From: an uncultured Pseudomonadota bacterium | GTDB lineage: Bacteria; Pseudomonadota; Gammaproteobacteria; Burkholderiales; SG8-39 | NCBI GenBank assembly: GCA_903829815.1 | Contig: CAIKRR010000050.1 | Location: 1-56,171, forward strand | Direction: 5' to 3' | DNA: 56,171 nt | Shown: positions 8,608 through 19,066 of the stretch, piece after piece | Numbering within the stretch: the first letter of the stretch is position 1 | Layout of the letters: each line of letters opens with the position of its first letter | The notes under the pieces: model-generated | Told to the model about the DNA's origin: nothing | Database searches by the model: none | Seen by the model: the letters and a program-made list of their open reading frames with translations, nothing else | Program-made: the position numbers and the translations under genes

Positions 8608-9582
8608 TCAGAACGAGCGATCGACCGAGAAGCGGGCAAGGTCGGCAAGCGTCGCCTGGCACTCGCTGGGCGGCAGTACCGACAGCAGTTCGAGGGCCTG
8701 TCGCGCTTCGTCACGGGCGCGGGCACGGGTGTATTCAATCGCGCCGGTGCGCTCGATGGCGGCCAGCACGGCGGGCAACTCATCGATCTGCTGACCCTCG
8801 ATGGCGCGGCGCACCAGGGCACGCTCGTCGGCGGTACCCACATTCATCACATGAATGAGCGGCAAGGTCGGTTTGCCCTCGCCCAGGTCGCCGCCCACAT
8901 TCTTGCCGGTTTCCTCGGGGGCGCCCGAGTAGTCGAGCACGTCATCGATCAACTGGAAGGCCACACCCAGGTGCGCCCCGTACCGGGCCAGCGCGTCCTC
9001 GGCACGCGCATCGGCACCGGCCAGAATCGCGCCCAGTCTGGCCGCCGCCTCGAAGAGCTTGGCGGTCTTGCGTGCGATCACATCGATGTAGCGCGCAATG
9101 TCGACATCGGCATTGCTGATATTGAGCAGCTGCAGCACCTCGCCTTCGGCGATGGTGTTGGTGGCCTCGGCCAGTACCTGCATCACGCGCATATTGCCCA
9201 CGCCGACCATCATCTGGAACGAGCGCGAGTAGAGAAAATCGCCCACCAGCACACTGGCTGCATTGCCAAAGCTGGCGTTTGCGGTCTTGCGGCCACGACG
9301 CAGGTCGGATTCATCGACCACATCGTCGTGCAAGAGCGTGGCGGTGTGAATGAACTCCACCACGGCCGCCAGTTCCACGTGATCGGCGCCCCGGTAGCCG
9401 CAGGCTCGAGCCGCAAGGAGCACGAGCGCCGGGCGCAGGCGCTTGCCACCGCTGGCGATGATGTACTCGGCCACCTGACGGATGAGGATCACGTCGGAAT
9501 CGAGTCGTGCGCGGATCACCTGATCGACCGCGTCAAGGTCTTGGGCAATCGGCAGGCGCAGGGATTCGACGGTTGCGTTCAC
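8608..9582 (-). CDS. ispB: Octaprenyl diphosphate synthase
   Basis: A trans-long-chain prenyl diphosphate synthase of 324 residues, which builds the ubiquinone side chain from farnesyl diphosphate and isopentenyl diphosphate. The first Asp-rich motif is LLHDDVVDESDLRRG near residues 82-96 and the second is FQLIDDVLDYSG near 210-220; SGGKRLRPALVLLAAR contains the conserved Lys-Arg pair. The GTG at 9580-9582 was chosen because the protein then begins NATVESLRLPI, as in relatives. The frame stays open further upstream, but that extension overlaps the divergent rplU gene and its promoter. Divergent ispB/rplU is the usual order in many proteobacteria. Confidence 0.93.
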   Translation of the reverse strand: MNATVESLRLPIAQDLDAVDQVIRARLDSDVILIRQVAEYIIASGGKRLRPALVLLAARACGYRGADHVELAAVVEFIHTATLLHDDVVDESDLRRGRKTANASFGNAASVLVGDFLYSRSFQMMVGVGNMRVMQVLAEATNTIAEGEVLQLLNISNADVDIARYIDVIARKTAKLFEAAARLGAILAGADARAEDALARYGAHLGVAFQLIDDVLDYSGAPEETGKNVGGDLGEGKPTLPLIHVMNVGTADERALVRRAIEGQQIDELPAVLAAIERTGAIEYTRARARDEARQALELLSVLPPSECQATLADLARFSVDRSF

Positions 9583-9714
9583 GGCAGGCAGCAGGCGAGA
9601 GTTGAGGGAGAATGAGGCTCTGGCGGGGTCGAGAACGCGCCAGCGCGGCGCTCGCACGTCTTTCGATGCTCTGACCTCACATCGTAGAGCGTCAGCAAGA
9701 ATAGCATGAACGCA

Positions 9715-9744
9715 TTGACAGACATCCCCACAGTCAGCTATCTT
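9715..9744 (+). promoter_or_regulatory. Sigma-70-type promoter of rplU-rpmA
   Basis: A consensus -35 TTGACA at 9715-9720 is followed after 18 bases by TATCTT at 9739-9744. Transcription would start near 9751 and give a leader of about 27 bases before the rplU ATG. Confidence 0.65.
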
Positions 9745-9777
9745 CCAAGGCTTTTCCGGATTCGGGCAGGGCACGCT

Positions 9778-10089
9778 ATGTATGCGGTGATCAAGACCGG
9801 TGGCAAACAGTATCGGGTTGCCTCGGGCGAACGACTCAAGGTCGAAAAACTGGTTGCCGATGTCGGCGCACAAGTGACGATCGACGATGTGCTGGCAGTG
9901 GGTGAAGGCGACAGCCTTCGCATCGGTACGCCCCAGGTCGCAGGCGCAACGGTAACCTGCACCATCGTCTCTCACGGACGTGGTGACAAGGTTCGCATCT
10001 TCAAGATGCGTCGCCGCAAGCACTATCGCAAGTCGCAAGGCCATCGTCAGGCCTTTACCGAAATCCAGATCACCTCCATCAACGGCTGA
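9778..10089 (+). CDS. rplU: 50S ribosomal protein L21
   Basis: The product has 103 residues, the normal length of bacterial L21. It begins [18 protein letters not shown] and ends with the typical basic segment [23 protein letters not shown], both diagnostic. It binds 23S rRNA in the large subunit near L20. The ATG at 9778 is the family start; an in-frame ATG at 9706 overlaps the promoter region and would add a non-conserved extension. rpmA follows after 13 bases, then obgE and proB on the same strand. Confidence 0.97.
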   Translation: MYAVIKTGGKQYRVASGERLKVEKLVADVGAQVTIDDVLAVGEGDSLRIGTPQVAGATVTCTIVSHGRGDKVRIFKMRRRKHYRKSQGHRQAFTEIQITSING

Positions 10090-10102
10090 GAGCTGACCCA
10101 AC

Positions 10103-12627
<2,525 letters not shown>

Positions 12628-12631
<4 letters not shown>

Positions 12632-13338
12632 CGCCTGAACTCCACCCACACCTGATACTGGCGAGTCACCCCCACCAGATCGTCAGGTGGCGCCGGATAG
12701 GTGGCGGCAGCAACGGCAGCCAGCGCGGCCTGGTCGAGCAGGCCCATGCCCGAGGACTGGATGACCGTGGGGTTGGACGTACGCGCATCGCGCATCGTGA
12801 ACTCCACGCGCGTTCGGCCGCTCATGCGCAGGCGCTGCGCTGCCGCCGGGTAAACCACAGCGGCCTGCACCGCAGCCTTCACACGGCCTGCATAGACCAG
12901 CATCGGATCGGGCTTCGTATCAACAGGTGCTGCCTGCGGTGGCGGTGGCGGCGCTGGTGGGGCGGGAGGCGGTGCCGGCTCGCTGAAGGGCGTGGGTTCG
13001 GTAACCGGTTGCAGATCGGGCAGTGCCTTCACCACGGGTCGCGGCGGCGGTGGCTCAGGCGGCGGCGGTGGCACAGGCACCGGTGGCACGACCTTGGGCT
13101 GCGGCAGCTTGGGTTTGGGCGGCTCAGGCTTTGGTCGGGGCGGCTCGGGCGGCCTCTTCTCCTCGGGCGGGGCGAGTTGCAGCACCACCGGGGCCGGCTC
13201 CGACTTCGCCACGTGCGTCGTGAACGCGAGCAGTGCCAACCCCCCCGCCAGGAGGAGCACCTCGAGCACCAACGCAATGCCCAGCGACTGGACCTGCCAC
13301 CCTGTCTGGCGGGCGGGTGAACGTGGCGCAGCGTCCAT
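12628..13338 (-). CDS. tonB: TonB energy-transducing protein
   Basis: TonB spans the periplasm and passes proton-motive-force energy from ExbB-ExbD to outer-membrane receptors. The 236-residue protein has one N-terminal membrane segment ([18 protein letters not shown], about residues 20-38). A long Pro/Lys/Glu-rich spacer follows (about residues 55-140), seen in DNA as a low-complexity GGC/GGT stretch. The C-terminal TonB domain is [22 protein letters not shown] and onward, from about residue 155. The start overlaps the exbD stop as TGATG. It is the last gene of the receptor-exbB-exbD-tonB operon. Confidence 0.93.
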
Positions 13339-13733
13339 CAGTGCCCCGGATTGCGCGTCGCGAGCGCGATCTGGGTCGCACCACCACGACGCACCGCATC
13401 GATGACCTCCATCACCTTTTGCAGTTCCACCGTTTCAGTGCCAGCCAGGGTCACCGCGGTATGGGTGCCGTCGTGACTCAACAGCCAGGCTGAAAGCTCG
13501 GCCAAGGGCATGGGTCGACCATCAGCGGCAATGGTGCCGTCGGCCGCCAGTTCCACCAGCAGTTTTGGCGTCGGCAGTGGTGTGGCAGTGGAACTGGTGG
13601 GGAGCTTCGTCACATGCCCCGAGGTCGGAATCATGCGCAAGGTCATCATCGCGAAGAACACCAGCAGGAACAGCATGATGTCGATCATCGGCACGATCTC
13701 GATGCGTGCCTTGCGAGTCTCGAAATAGCGCAT
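13338..13733 (-). CDS. exbD: ExbD/TolR-family biopolymer transport protein
   Basis: This 131-residue inner-membrane protein has one membrane helix near residues 12-32 that includes the conserved proton-path Asp in VPMIDIMLFLLVFFAM. The periplasmic domain follows, including TAVTLAGTETVELQKVMEVID. With ExbB it forms the proton-driven motor that energises TonB. It overlaps both neighbours by single TGATG junctions, so the three genes are translationally coupled. TolR is the alternative reading, but the directly linked tonB and TonB-dependent receptor favour ExbD. Confidence 0.92.
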   Translation of the reverse strand: MRYFETRKARIEIVPMIDIMLFLLVFFAMMTLRMIPTSGHVTKLPTSSTATPLPTPKLLVELAADGTIAADGRPMPLAELSAWLLSHDGTHTAVTLAGTETVELQKVMEVIDAVRRGGATQIALATRNPGH

Positions 13734-14407
13734 CAGGCACTCGCGCGGCGCGGTGCCATCGAGACCTGGTCAGCCGCGTTCTCGAGCGGGCGGCGCCCGA
13801 GGTCGGCACGATTGATGATCATGACTTTCAAGGTCTCGAGCTGGTGCACAAGCAGGCGCACACGGTTGTGCAGCGCGTTGTAGAACACCAGACCTATCAT
13901 GGCGATGAGCAGTCCGAGGCCCGTAGCCACCAGTGCCTCGGCAATGCCGCCCGTCACTTCCACTGCTGCGCTCTGGTCGGCCAGCACCTTGAACGCGTTG
14001 AACATGCCGATGATGGTGCCGAAGAGACCAAGCAGTGGCGCAAGCGTGACAACGGTGTCCAGGACCCACAGCGAACGATCGAGTCGGGGCACTTCGTGCA
14101 TCAGCGCCTCCTCGAGGTGACTGCCAAGCGTCGCCCGCCCCCCCATGCCATCGGCCTGCTGGGCCGCACGCAGGAGCGCGAGGTGTGGCAAGTGCGGATG
14201 CTTGCCGCGCAAGGACTGCAGGTCATCGCCTGGCCCGGTCAGCGACCCTTGCAGCACGCGGATGAGTTCGGCGCCCGATCGGGCCATGCTGGACAGATAC
14301 CGGGTGCGTTCGACAATCACCGTGAGTGCCACCAGCAGAACGGCAAGCATCACATAGATCGTGCCCCCCGAATTATTGGCCAGATCGATCAGATGCTCGA
14401 CATTCAT
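13733..14407 (-). CDS. exbB: ExbB/TolQ-family (MotA/TolQ/ExbB) proton channel protein
   Basis: The 224-residue integral membrane protein has helices near residues 15-35, 110-135 and 150-175. The family signature in the second and third helices is LAPLLGLFGTIIGMFNAFKVL and ALVATGLGLLIAMIGLVFYN. It forms the pentameric channel around ExbD. The chosen ATG follows the TBDR stop by 45 bases on the same strand, so receptor and motor genes form one operon. ExbB rather than TolQ is inferred from context: tonB and a receptor, with no tol-pal genes nearby. Confidence 0.92.
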   Translation of the reverse strand: MNVEHLIDLANNSGGTIYVMLAVLLVALTVIVERTRYLSSMARSGAELIRVLQGSLTGPGDDLQSLRGKHPHLPHLALLRAAQQADGMGGRATLGSHLEEALMHEVPRLDRSLWVLDTVVTLAPLLGLFGTIIGMFNAFKVLADQSAAVEVTGGIAEALVATGLGLLIAMIGLVFYNALHNRVRLLVHQLETLKVMIINRADLGRRPLENAADQVSMAPRRASA

Positions 14408-14452
14408 GCGTAGTGGCTCCTGACTGCTGTGAGAAAGTTTCTGCGAGCCTGA

Positions 14453-16783
14453 TCAGAAATCGGCATTGACGCCGACAAAGCCGTTGCGACGCGGCAGGCG
14501 GTAGACGAGATCGTTGTTTGCCTGCGTGGTGCTCGCCTGCGACAGGCCGACGATGTCCTGGTGATTGAAGAGGTTGTTCACGCCCAGCCGGATCTGCATC
14601 GACTTGAGGGTCGGGCTGATATTCGAGAGCTTGTAGTTCACAAAGGCGTTGGTGAGCAGGTAGGGGTCGATGCTCGCGCCCTGGGCCGTCGAACCGGTGG
14701 TTACATAAGCACTGCCGATACGCTTGACAATGCCACCTACCTTCCAGCCACCCGATTCCCAGAAGGCACCCACTGCTTCGGTGTTGCTCGGCAGGCCCGT
14801 ATTGCCGCCTTGCATGACGGCGGTGTAGTCGGAGGTGCGCTTCGCGCTGTTGGTGGTGGCATTCAAGTAACCGCTGAAGCCGTTGCCAAAGACGTAGGTG
14901 AGTTCGGCCTCAAGCCCCTTGTAGGTGACGCCACCGTTGTTGATGACCGGGTAGGTGTTGGAGCCCACATCGTAGGCACCCTGCCCGTAATAGTTGTCGA
15001 ACTTGATGAGGTAGCCGTCGACATCGATCGTGAGACGGTCGGTCTTCCAGATCGTGCCCAACTGGTAGGCGCGACTGCGCTCGGGACGCGCCGGATCGGG
15101 CACCACGATATTGGTGGGCGACTGCTGCATCTTCTGGTCATACCAGCTGGTGGAGGGAATCAGCACACCCCAGGTGTCCTGCGCATAGACGGTCCAGTTC
15201 GCCGCAGGTTTCCAGCGGATGTCGAGCGAAGGAAGCGTGTTGGCGTAGGTCTGGCTGAAACTGTAGGGCTTGGTCAGCGAGGTGTTCTGCGCTGGCATGT
15301 CGTTGATCGACTGCGTGATGACCGAACGTTTCACACCCGGGGTAATCGACACATTCTCGATTGGATGGAATTCGTGTTCGAGGTAGAACTGGTTCTGGTT
15401 GTTGGTGAAATCCTGGTGGTAGCTGGTACCGGTGAGGCTGTCGGTGTAGTTGCCCGGATTCTCGACGTTGATGTAGTAGCCATGACGCCAGCTCGTGGTC
15501 TGGGTGAGCCATGCGCCGACGCGGGTCTGTCCCAGGCTCGAATCCTTGCTCAGGCGAAAAATGTCGCCATAGGTGCGATAGGCGTTCAGCTTGGCGATAC
15601 CGTTGTAGCAATCCTTGGAGGGCTGAACCCCAGCGCACGCACCGGTCGGGAAGGCAGCCGTGCCGCTCTTGCCGTAAGCGGCGCCATCGGGCAAGCCACT
15701 GGCCGCGGTGTAAAGCGTGCTGGCGTAGTTCTGGATGTTGTTGTACGAGTAGGTGAAGAGCTTGTTGTCGAGCTTCCAGCCCTCACCGATGTTGGAGGTG
15801 ATGCCAAAATATTCGAGGTCGCTCCGAACGTCGTAGGTGTTGTACCCGTAGTAGTTCGTCTTCGTCGGGTCGTTGCTGTTCAGATAGTTATTGCCGTAGA
15901 GCGCCTGGGCAGCACGGGTGCCGGTGGTGGTGTTGCCGGTGTGGTTGTAGAGCTGATTGAAGGTACCAAAGAGGGTGATCGACGTATCGGCGCTCACCGC
16001 GTTCTGGTACTTGAACATCACCGACTTGCGGTGCTGATCGTCATAGGTCAACGCACCATCGCTCTTGAAACTCTGGACGTCGAGCACGAGGCTCTCGCCG
16101 CCGTTGGCACCGAAGCGCCCGGTATTGAATTCGGCACCATACAGTTGCGTGTTGAACGAGCCATACGACGCGTAGGGCGAGATGCCAGCAACGGCGGTTG
16201 GGTCCTTGGACATGAGGCCCACCGTCCCGCCAAAGGATGACGGGCCGAAGGTCGCTGCCGACCCCGGGCTGCGATCGATCTGAACGCCACCGATGAACTG
16301 CCCCGGAAAGTAGGCCCACGAGTGATGGGTCGGGTCATTCGCATCGTTGAACGGGATTCCATCCCAGGTCATGTTGAAGTAGCCGTCGCTGAAGCCACGG
16401 AACATGATCTTGCTGTCGCCACCGCCAATGCCGTTCGGATGAGGCGGGGCGACGATGCTTGGCGCAATGTTCAGGATCTGGGTGTAGTCGGAGACCGGCG
16501 CGGTGTAGTTGCGGATGTAGTTTTCGCTCACTTCCGAGGTCGGCCAGCGGCCTTCGAGGTTGCCCTGCGAGATTGCGACGGCAGCGGCAGCAGGCGCACC
16601 GATCGCGGCGGCCGGCAGTGCGGGCGTGCGACCAGGCGCGGTTTCATTGGTCGCATTGCCGGCACCGGTACCCACAGCACCGAGGTCGACCGGATCAGCG
16701 GCCAGTGCCGCCGGCGAGATGAAGGCAATCTGGGCCAGTGCTGCAGCGACCGCGAGGTGAAGTCGCGAGGGGCGAAAGGTCAT
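14453..16783 (-). CDS. TonB-dependent outer-membrane receptor
   Basis: A 776-residue outer-membrane receptor. The signal peptide (LHLAVAAALAQIAFISPAALA) is followed by VDLGAVGTGAG, a plausible TonB box. The plug domain spans about residues 85-190 (SKIMFRGFSDGYFNMTWDGIPF, RSPGSAATFGPSSFGGTVGL). The rest is a 22-strand-type barrel ending in the terminal Phe of GVNADF; the C-terminal motif LGVNNLFNHQDIVG is standard. The ligand is unknown: no siderophore, cobalamin or Fur-related gene is adjacent, no Fur-box-like site or cobalamin riboswitch was recognised upstream, and flanking genes suggest organic acids or aromatics. It heads the operon with exbB, exbD and tonB. Confidence 0.93.
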   Translation of the reverse strand: MTFRPSRLHLAVAAALAQIAFISPAALAADPVDLGAVGTGAGNATNETAPGRTPALPAAAIGAPAAAAVAISQGNLEGRWPTSEVSENYIRNYTAPVSDYTQILNIAPSIVAPPHPNGIGGGDSKIMFRGFSDGYFNMTWDGIPFNDANDPTHHSWAYFPGQFIGGVQIDRSPGSAATFGPSSFGGTVGLMSKDPTAVAGISPYASYGSFNTQLYGAEFNTGRFGANGGESLVLDVQSFKSDGALTYDDQHRKSVMFKYQNAVSADTSITLFGTFNQLYNHTGNTTTGTRAAQALYGNNYLNSNDPTKTNYYGYNTYDVRSDLEYFGITSNIGEGWKLDNKLFTYSYNNIQNYASTLYTAASGLPDGAAYGKSGTAAFPTGACAGVQPSKDCYNGIAKLNAYRTYGDIFRLSKDSSLGQTRVGAWLTQTTSWRHGYYINVENPGNYTDSLTGTSYHQDFTNNQNQFYLEHEFHPIENVSITPGVKRSVITQSINDMPAQNTSLTKPYSFSQTYANTLPSLDIRWKPAANWTVYAQDTWGVLIPSTSWYDQKMQQSPTNIVVPDPARPERSRAYQLGTIWKTDRLTIDVDGYLIKFDNYYGQGAYDVGSNTYPVINNGGVTYKGLEAELTYVFGNGFSGYLNATTNSAKRTSDYTAVMQGGNTGLPSNTEAVGAFWESGGWKVGGIVKRIGSAYVTTGSTAQGASIDPYLLTNAFVNYKLSNISPTLKSMQIRLGVNNLFNHQDIVGLSQASTTQANNDLVYRLPRRNGFVGVNADF

Positions 16784-16867
16784 GTCGGGGCATCCTGCGA
16801 GGTGAGTGGATCAACCTGCGCATTGTCGCGATGCAAAATGACGGCCGAATGACATCGCCTGAGCGAC

Positions 16868-17941
16868 TCAGTTGTCGACGCGCGCCCCCGACTCCTTCAC
16901 CACACGACCCCACAGCGCTGCCTGAGCCGCGATGTAGATCACCGCTTCTGCAGGCGAATTGCCCAGGGGCACCGCCCCCAGATCGGACAGACGCTGGCGG
17001 ACCTCGGGCACCTGAAGCGCCTTGATCAGTGCGGCATTCAGGGTACGAATGGCAAGCGGTGGCACGCCATGCGGGGCCACGATGGCAAAGAAGGACTGCG
17101 ATTCGGCGCCCTTGAAGCCCGATTCGGCAAGCGTGGGCACATCGGGGAGCAAGGGCAGGCGCTGCGGGCTGGTGACCGCCAGAGGCCGCAATTTGCCGGC
17201 ACGGATCTGCGGCAGGATGTTGGGCGTATTGTCAAACAGGGCCTGGATCTGATTGCCCAGCAGCGCCGTCACCGAAAACTGGTTGCCGTTGAAAGGCACA
17301 TGCACGAGGTCGGTGCCGGTCTGGCGTTTGAACAGTTCCATCGACAGATGAAACGGCGAACCGCTGCCGGGCGAGCCGTAGTTGAGTGAACCCGGATTGA
17401 TCCGCGCGTAAGCAATGAATTCGCGCACATTGGTGACCGGCAAGGCGGGCGACACCACCAGCACGCTGGGCGATTCGGCCACCACCGACACCGGATCGAA
17501 ATCGCGTGCCGGATCGTAGGGCAGGCGCGGATAGAGGCTGGGCTGAATCGCCAGCACGCTGGTATTGCCAAAGAGCAGGGTGTAGCCGTCTGCCGGCGAA
17601 TGTGCGACCAGGTCGGTGCCGGTAATCTGTGCACCCCCGGGCCGATTGTCGACGACGAAGGGCTGATGCAGTTCATCGGCAAGCCGTGTGGCGAGCATGC
17701 GGGCGATGATGTCGTTGGTGGCACCGGCGGCGATCGGCACGACGATGCGCACTGCCTTCACCGGGTAGTCCTGGGCCTGGGCAGACTCAAGCGGCAGCGC
17801 GAGTGCAAAGGCCAGCGCAAGCCCCGAAACGAGGCCTGAGGCCATGGACGCAACCGTGCGCGAGGCCATGCCCGACGCACTGCACGAGACACGATCAGTG
17901 GTACCCCCACTTTCCTGCCATCGACCGGAAAATCTCTTCAT
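16868..17941 (-). CDS. Bug-family (TctC-like) periplasmic receptor
   Basis: The fifth Bug receptor. From the ATG at 17939-17941 it has 357 residues, and GGAGA lies eight bases upstream, which supports this start. The signal peptide is long (hydrophobic core LVSGLALAFALALPLESAQA). The mature part opens QDYPVKAVRIVVPIAAGATND and carries VVDNRPGGAQITGTDLV, SPADGYTLLFGN, NYGSPGSGSPFHLSMELF and HVPFNGNQFSVTALLGNQIQ. Asn replaces the usual Lys-Gly of the HVPYKG motif, which may reflect ligand specificity. It is divergent from the dioxygenase/hydroxylase pair and precedes the TonB receptor operon by 84 bases, so it could share a substrate with either. Confidence 0.9.
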   Translation of the reverse strand: MKRFSGRWQESGGTTDRVSCSASGMASRTVASMASGLVSGLALAFALALPLESAQAQDYPVKAVRIVVPIAAGATNDIIARMLATRLADELHQPFVVDNRPGGAQITGTDLVAHSPADGYTLLFGNTSVLAIQPSLYPRLPYDPARDFDPVSVVAESPSVLVVSPALPVTNVREFIAYARINPGSLNYGSPGSGSPFHLSMELFKRQTGTDLVHVPFNGNQFSVTALLGNQIQALFDNTPNILPQIRAGKLRPLAVTSPQRLPLLPDVPTLAESGFKGAESQSFFAIVAPHGVPPLAIRTLNAALIKALQVPEVRQRLSDLGAVPLGNSPAEAVIYIAAQAALWGRVVKESGARVDN

Positions 17942-18040
17942 CTTCGGCGTCTCCAGGACATGCATTGACCTCTCCCCCGCGCGCCGGTTGCTGCAAGGCG
18001 CTGCGCCCATTATCCTCGGTCGATTGAACCAGCGGCAACA

Positions 18041-19066
18041 ATGCACATCATGGGCACCACCGATCCGGCCGAGTTTGCGGCGACCACCTCTCTCGATGAT
18101 CTGCATCGCGCGCTCGAACGGTTTGGCGTCGACCCCGGTTGGGCCAAACGCGAGCCCTCGCTGTGGCCGTCGCCGCGCCAGGGTTTCAAGCCGGCACACT
18201 GGTCATACACCAGTGGTCGCGCAGCACTCGAAGCTGCATCGCGATTTGTCAGCACCGAATTTGCCGAGCGGCGCAACCTGATCCTCTTCAATCCGGTGGA
18301 AGGCAACCGTTACGCCACCTCGCGCACGCTCATCAGCGCGTATCAGATGGTGCTCGCCGGCGAAACGGCACGCAGTCACCGCCACACGCCCAACGCACTG
18401 CGCCTGGTGATGGATGCCGGGCCCGACACGTTCACGATCGTCGAAGGTCATCGGCTGCCGATGGTGGCAGGTGATGTGCTGCTCACGCCCAACTGGCACT
18501 GGCATGGGCATGCCAACGAAGGCCCGCAGAATGCGTTCTGGATCGACTTTCTCGACGTGCCGATGATGCACTTCATCGACGGGGGCATGTTCTTCGAGCG
18601 TCACCCCGAGGGCATCGAGAGCGCAGCGCCGATCGAACACGACGCCTCGATGCGGTTCGCGCGCGCCGATTGGATGGCCGCTCTGGACGCTGCCAGCGAC
18701 GATCACCCGGGCGAGCGTCGCGTCACGCTCGGCCCACCGTGCCTTGACACGATCGGACTGCAGATGATGCGACTCGATCCACCAACCCAGAGTGCCCCGG
18801 TCGTTCACGCCCGCACGACCGCGAGCATCATCTACGCCGTGGCCGATGGCAGTGGCGAAACCCTGATCGGCGACGAGCGTTTTGCCTGGGCCCGGGGCGA
18901 TGTGTTCGTCGTGCCGGCGTGGTGGCCCCATGCGCATGGCGCACACGAGCGCAGCCACCTGCTGCGAGTGACCGACGAGCCTTTTCTCGAGCGCTTGCAC
19001 TGGCTTCGCAGCGAGGATCAACCGGTGCCTGCGGCGCTCGCGCGGCTCGCGCCGGTGTCACGATGA
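18041..19066 (+). CDS. Gentisate 1,2-dioxygenase-like bicupin protein
   Basis: The 341-residue bicupin resembles gentisate and 1-hydroxy-2-naphthoate dioxygenases, which open the ring between a hydroxyl and the neighbouring carboxyl-bearing carbon using Fe(II). The first cupin holds MVLAGETARSHRHTPNALRL, with the HxH metal ligands, and LLTPNWHWHGHANEG, which supplies the third His. The second cupin (VVHARTTASIIYAVADG; VPAWWPHAHGA) is degenerate. The next gene, an FAD hydroxylase, overlaps it by ATGA, so the two are coupled. Hydroxylation to a para-diol followed by ring opening is a plausible joint task, but the substrate is not determined by sequence. The SD sequence before the ATG is weak. 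Confidence 0.82.
   Translation: MHIMGTTDPAEFAATTSLDDLHRALERFGVDPGWAKREPSLWPSPRQGFKPAHWSYTSGRAALEAASRFVSTEFAERRNLILFNPVEGNRYATSRTLISAYQMVLAGETARSHRHTPNALRLVMDAGPDTFTIVEGHRLPMVAGDVLLTPNWHWHGHANEGPQNAFWIDFLDVPMMHFIDGGMFFERHPEGIESAAPIEHDASMRFARADWMAALDAASDDHPGERRVTLGPPCLDTIGLQMMRLDPPTQSAPVVHARTTASIIYAVADGSGETLIGDERFAWARGDVFVVPAWWPHAHGAHERSHLLRVTDEPFLERLHWLRSEDQPVPAALARLAPVSR

Noticed and set aside
8362-9615. Open frame starting VGVRGFEPPTPASRTQCATRL and running opposite ispB
   Set aside because: That opening is the well-known translation of a tRNA gene, here tRNA-Pro; the rest is antisense to ispB.
14561-16240. A 559-codon open frame opposite the TonB-dependent receptor
   Set aside because: It is antisense to a receptor with clear plug and barrel motifs; its protein is Val/Gly/Ala-rich with no domain, a common product of GC-rich DNA.
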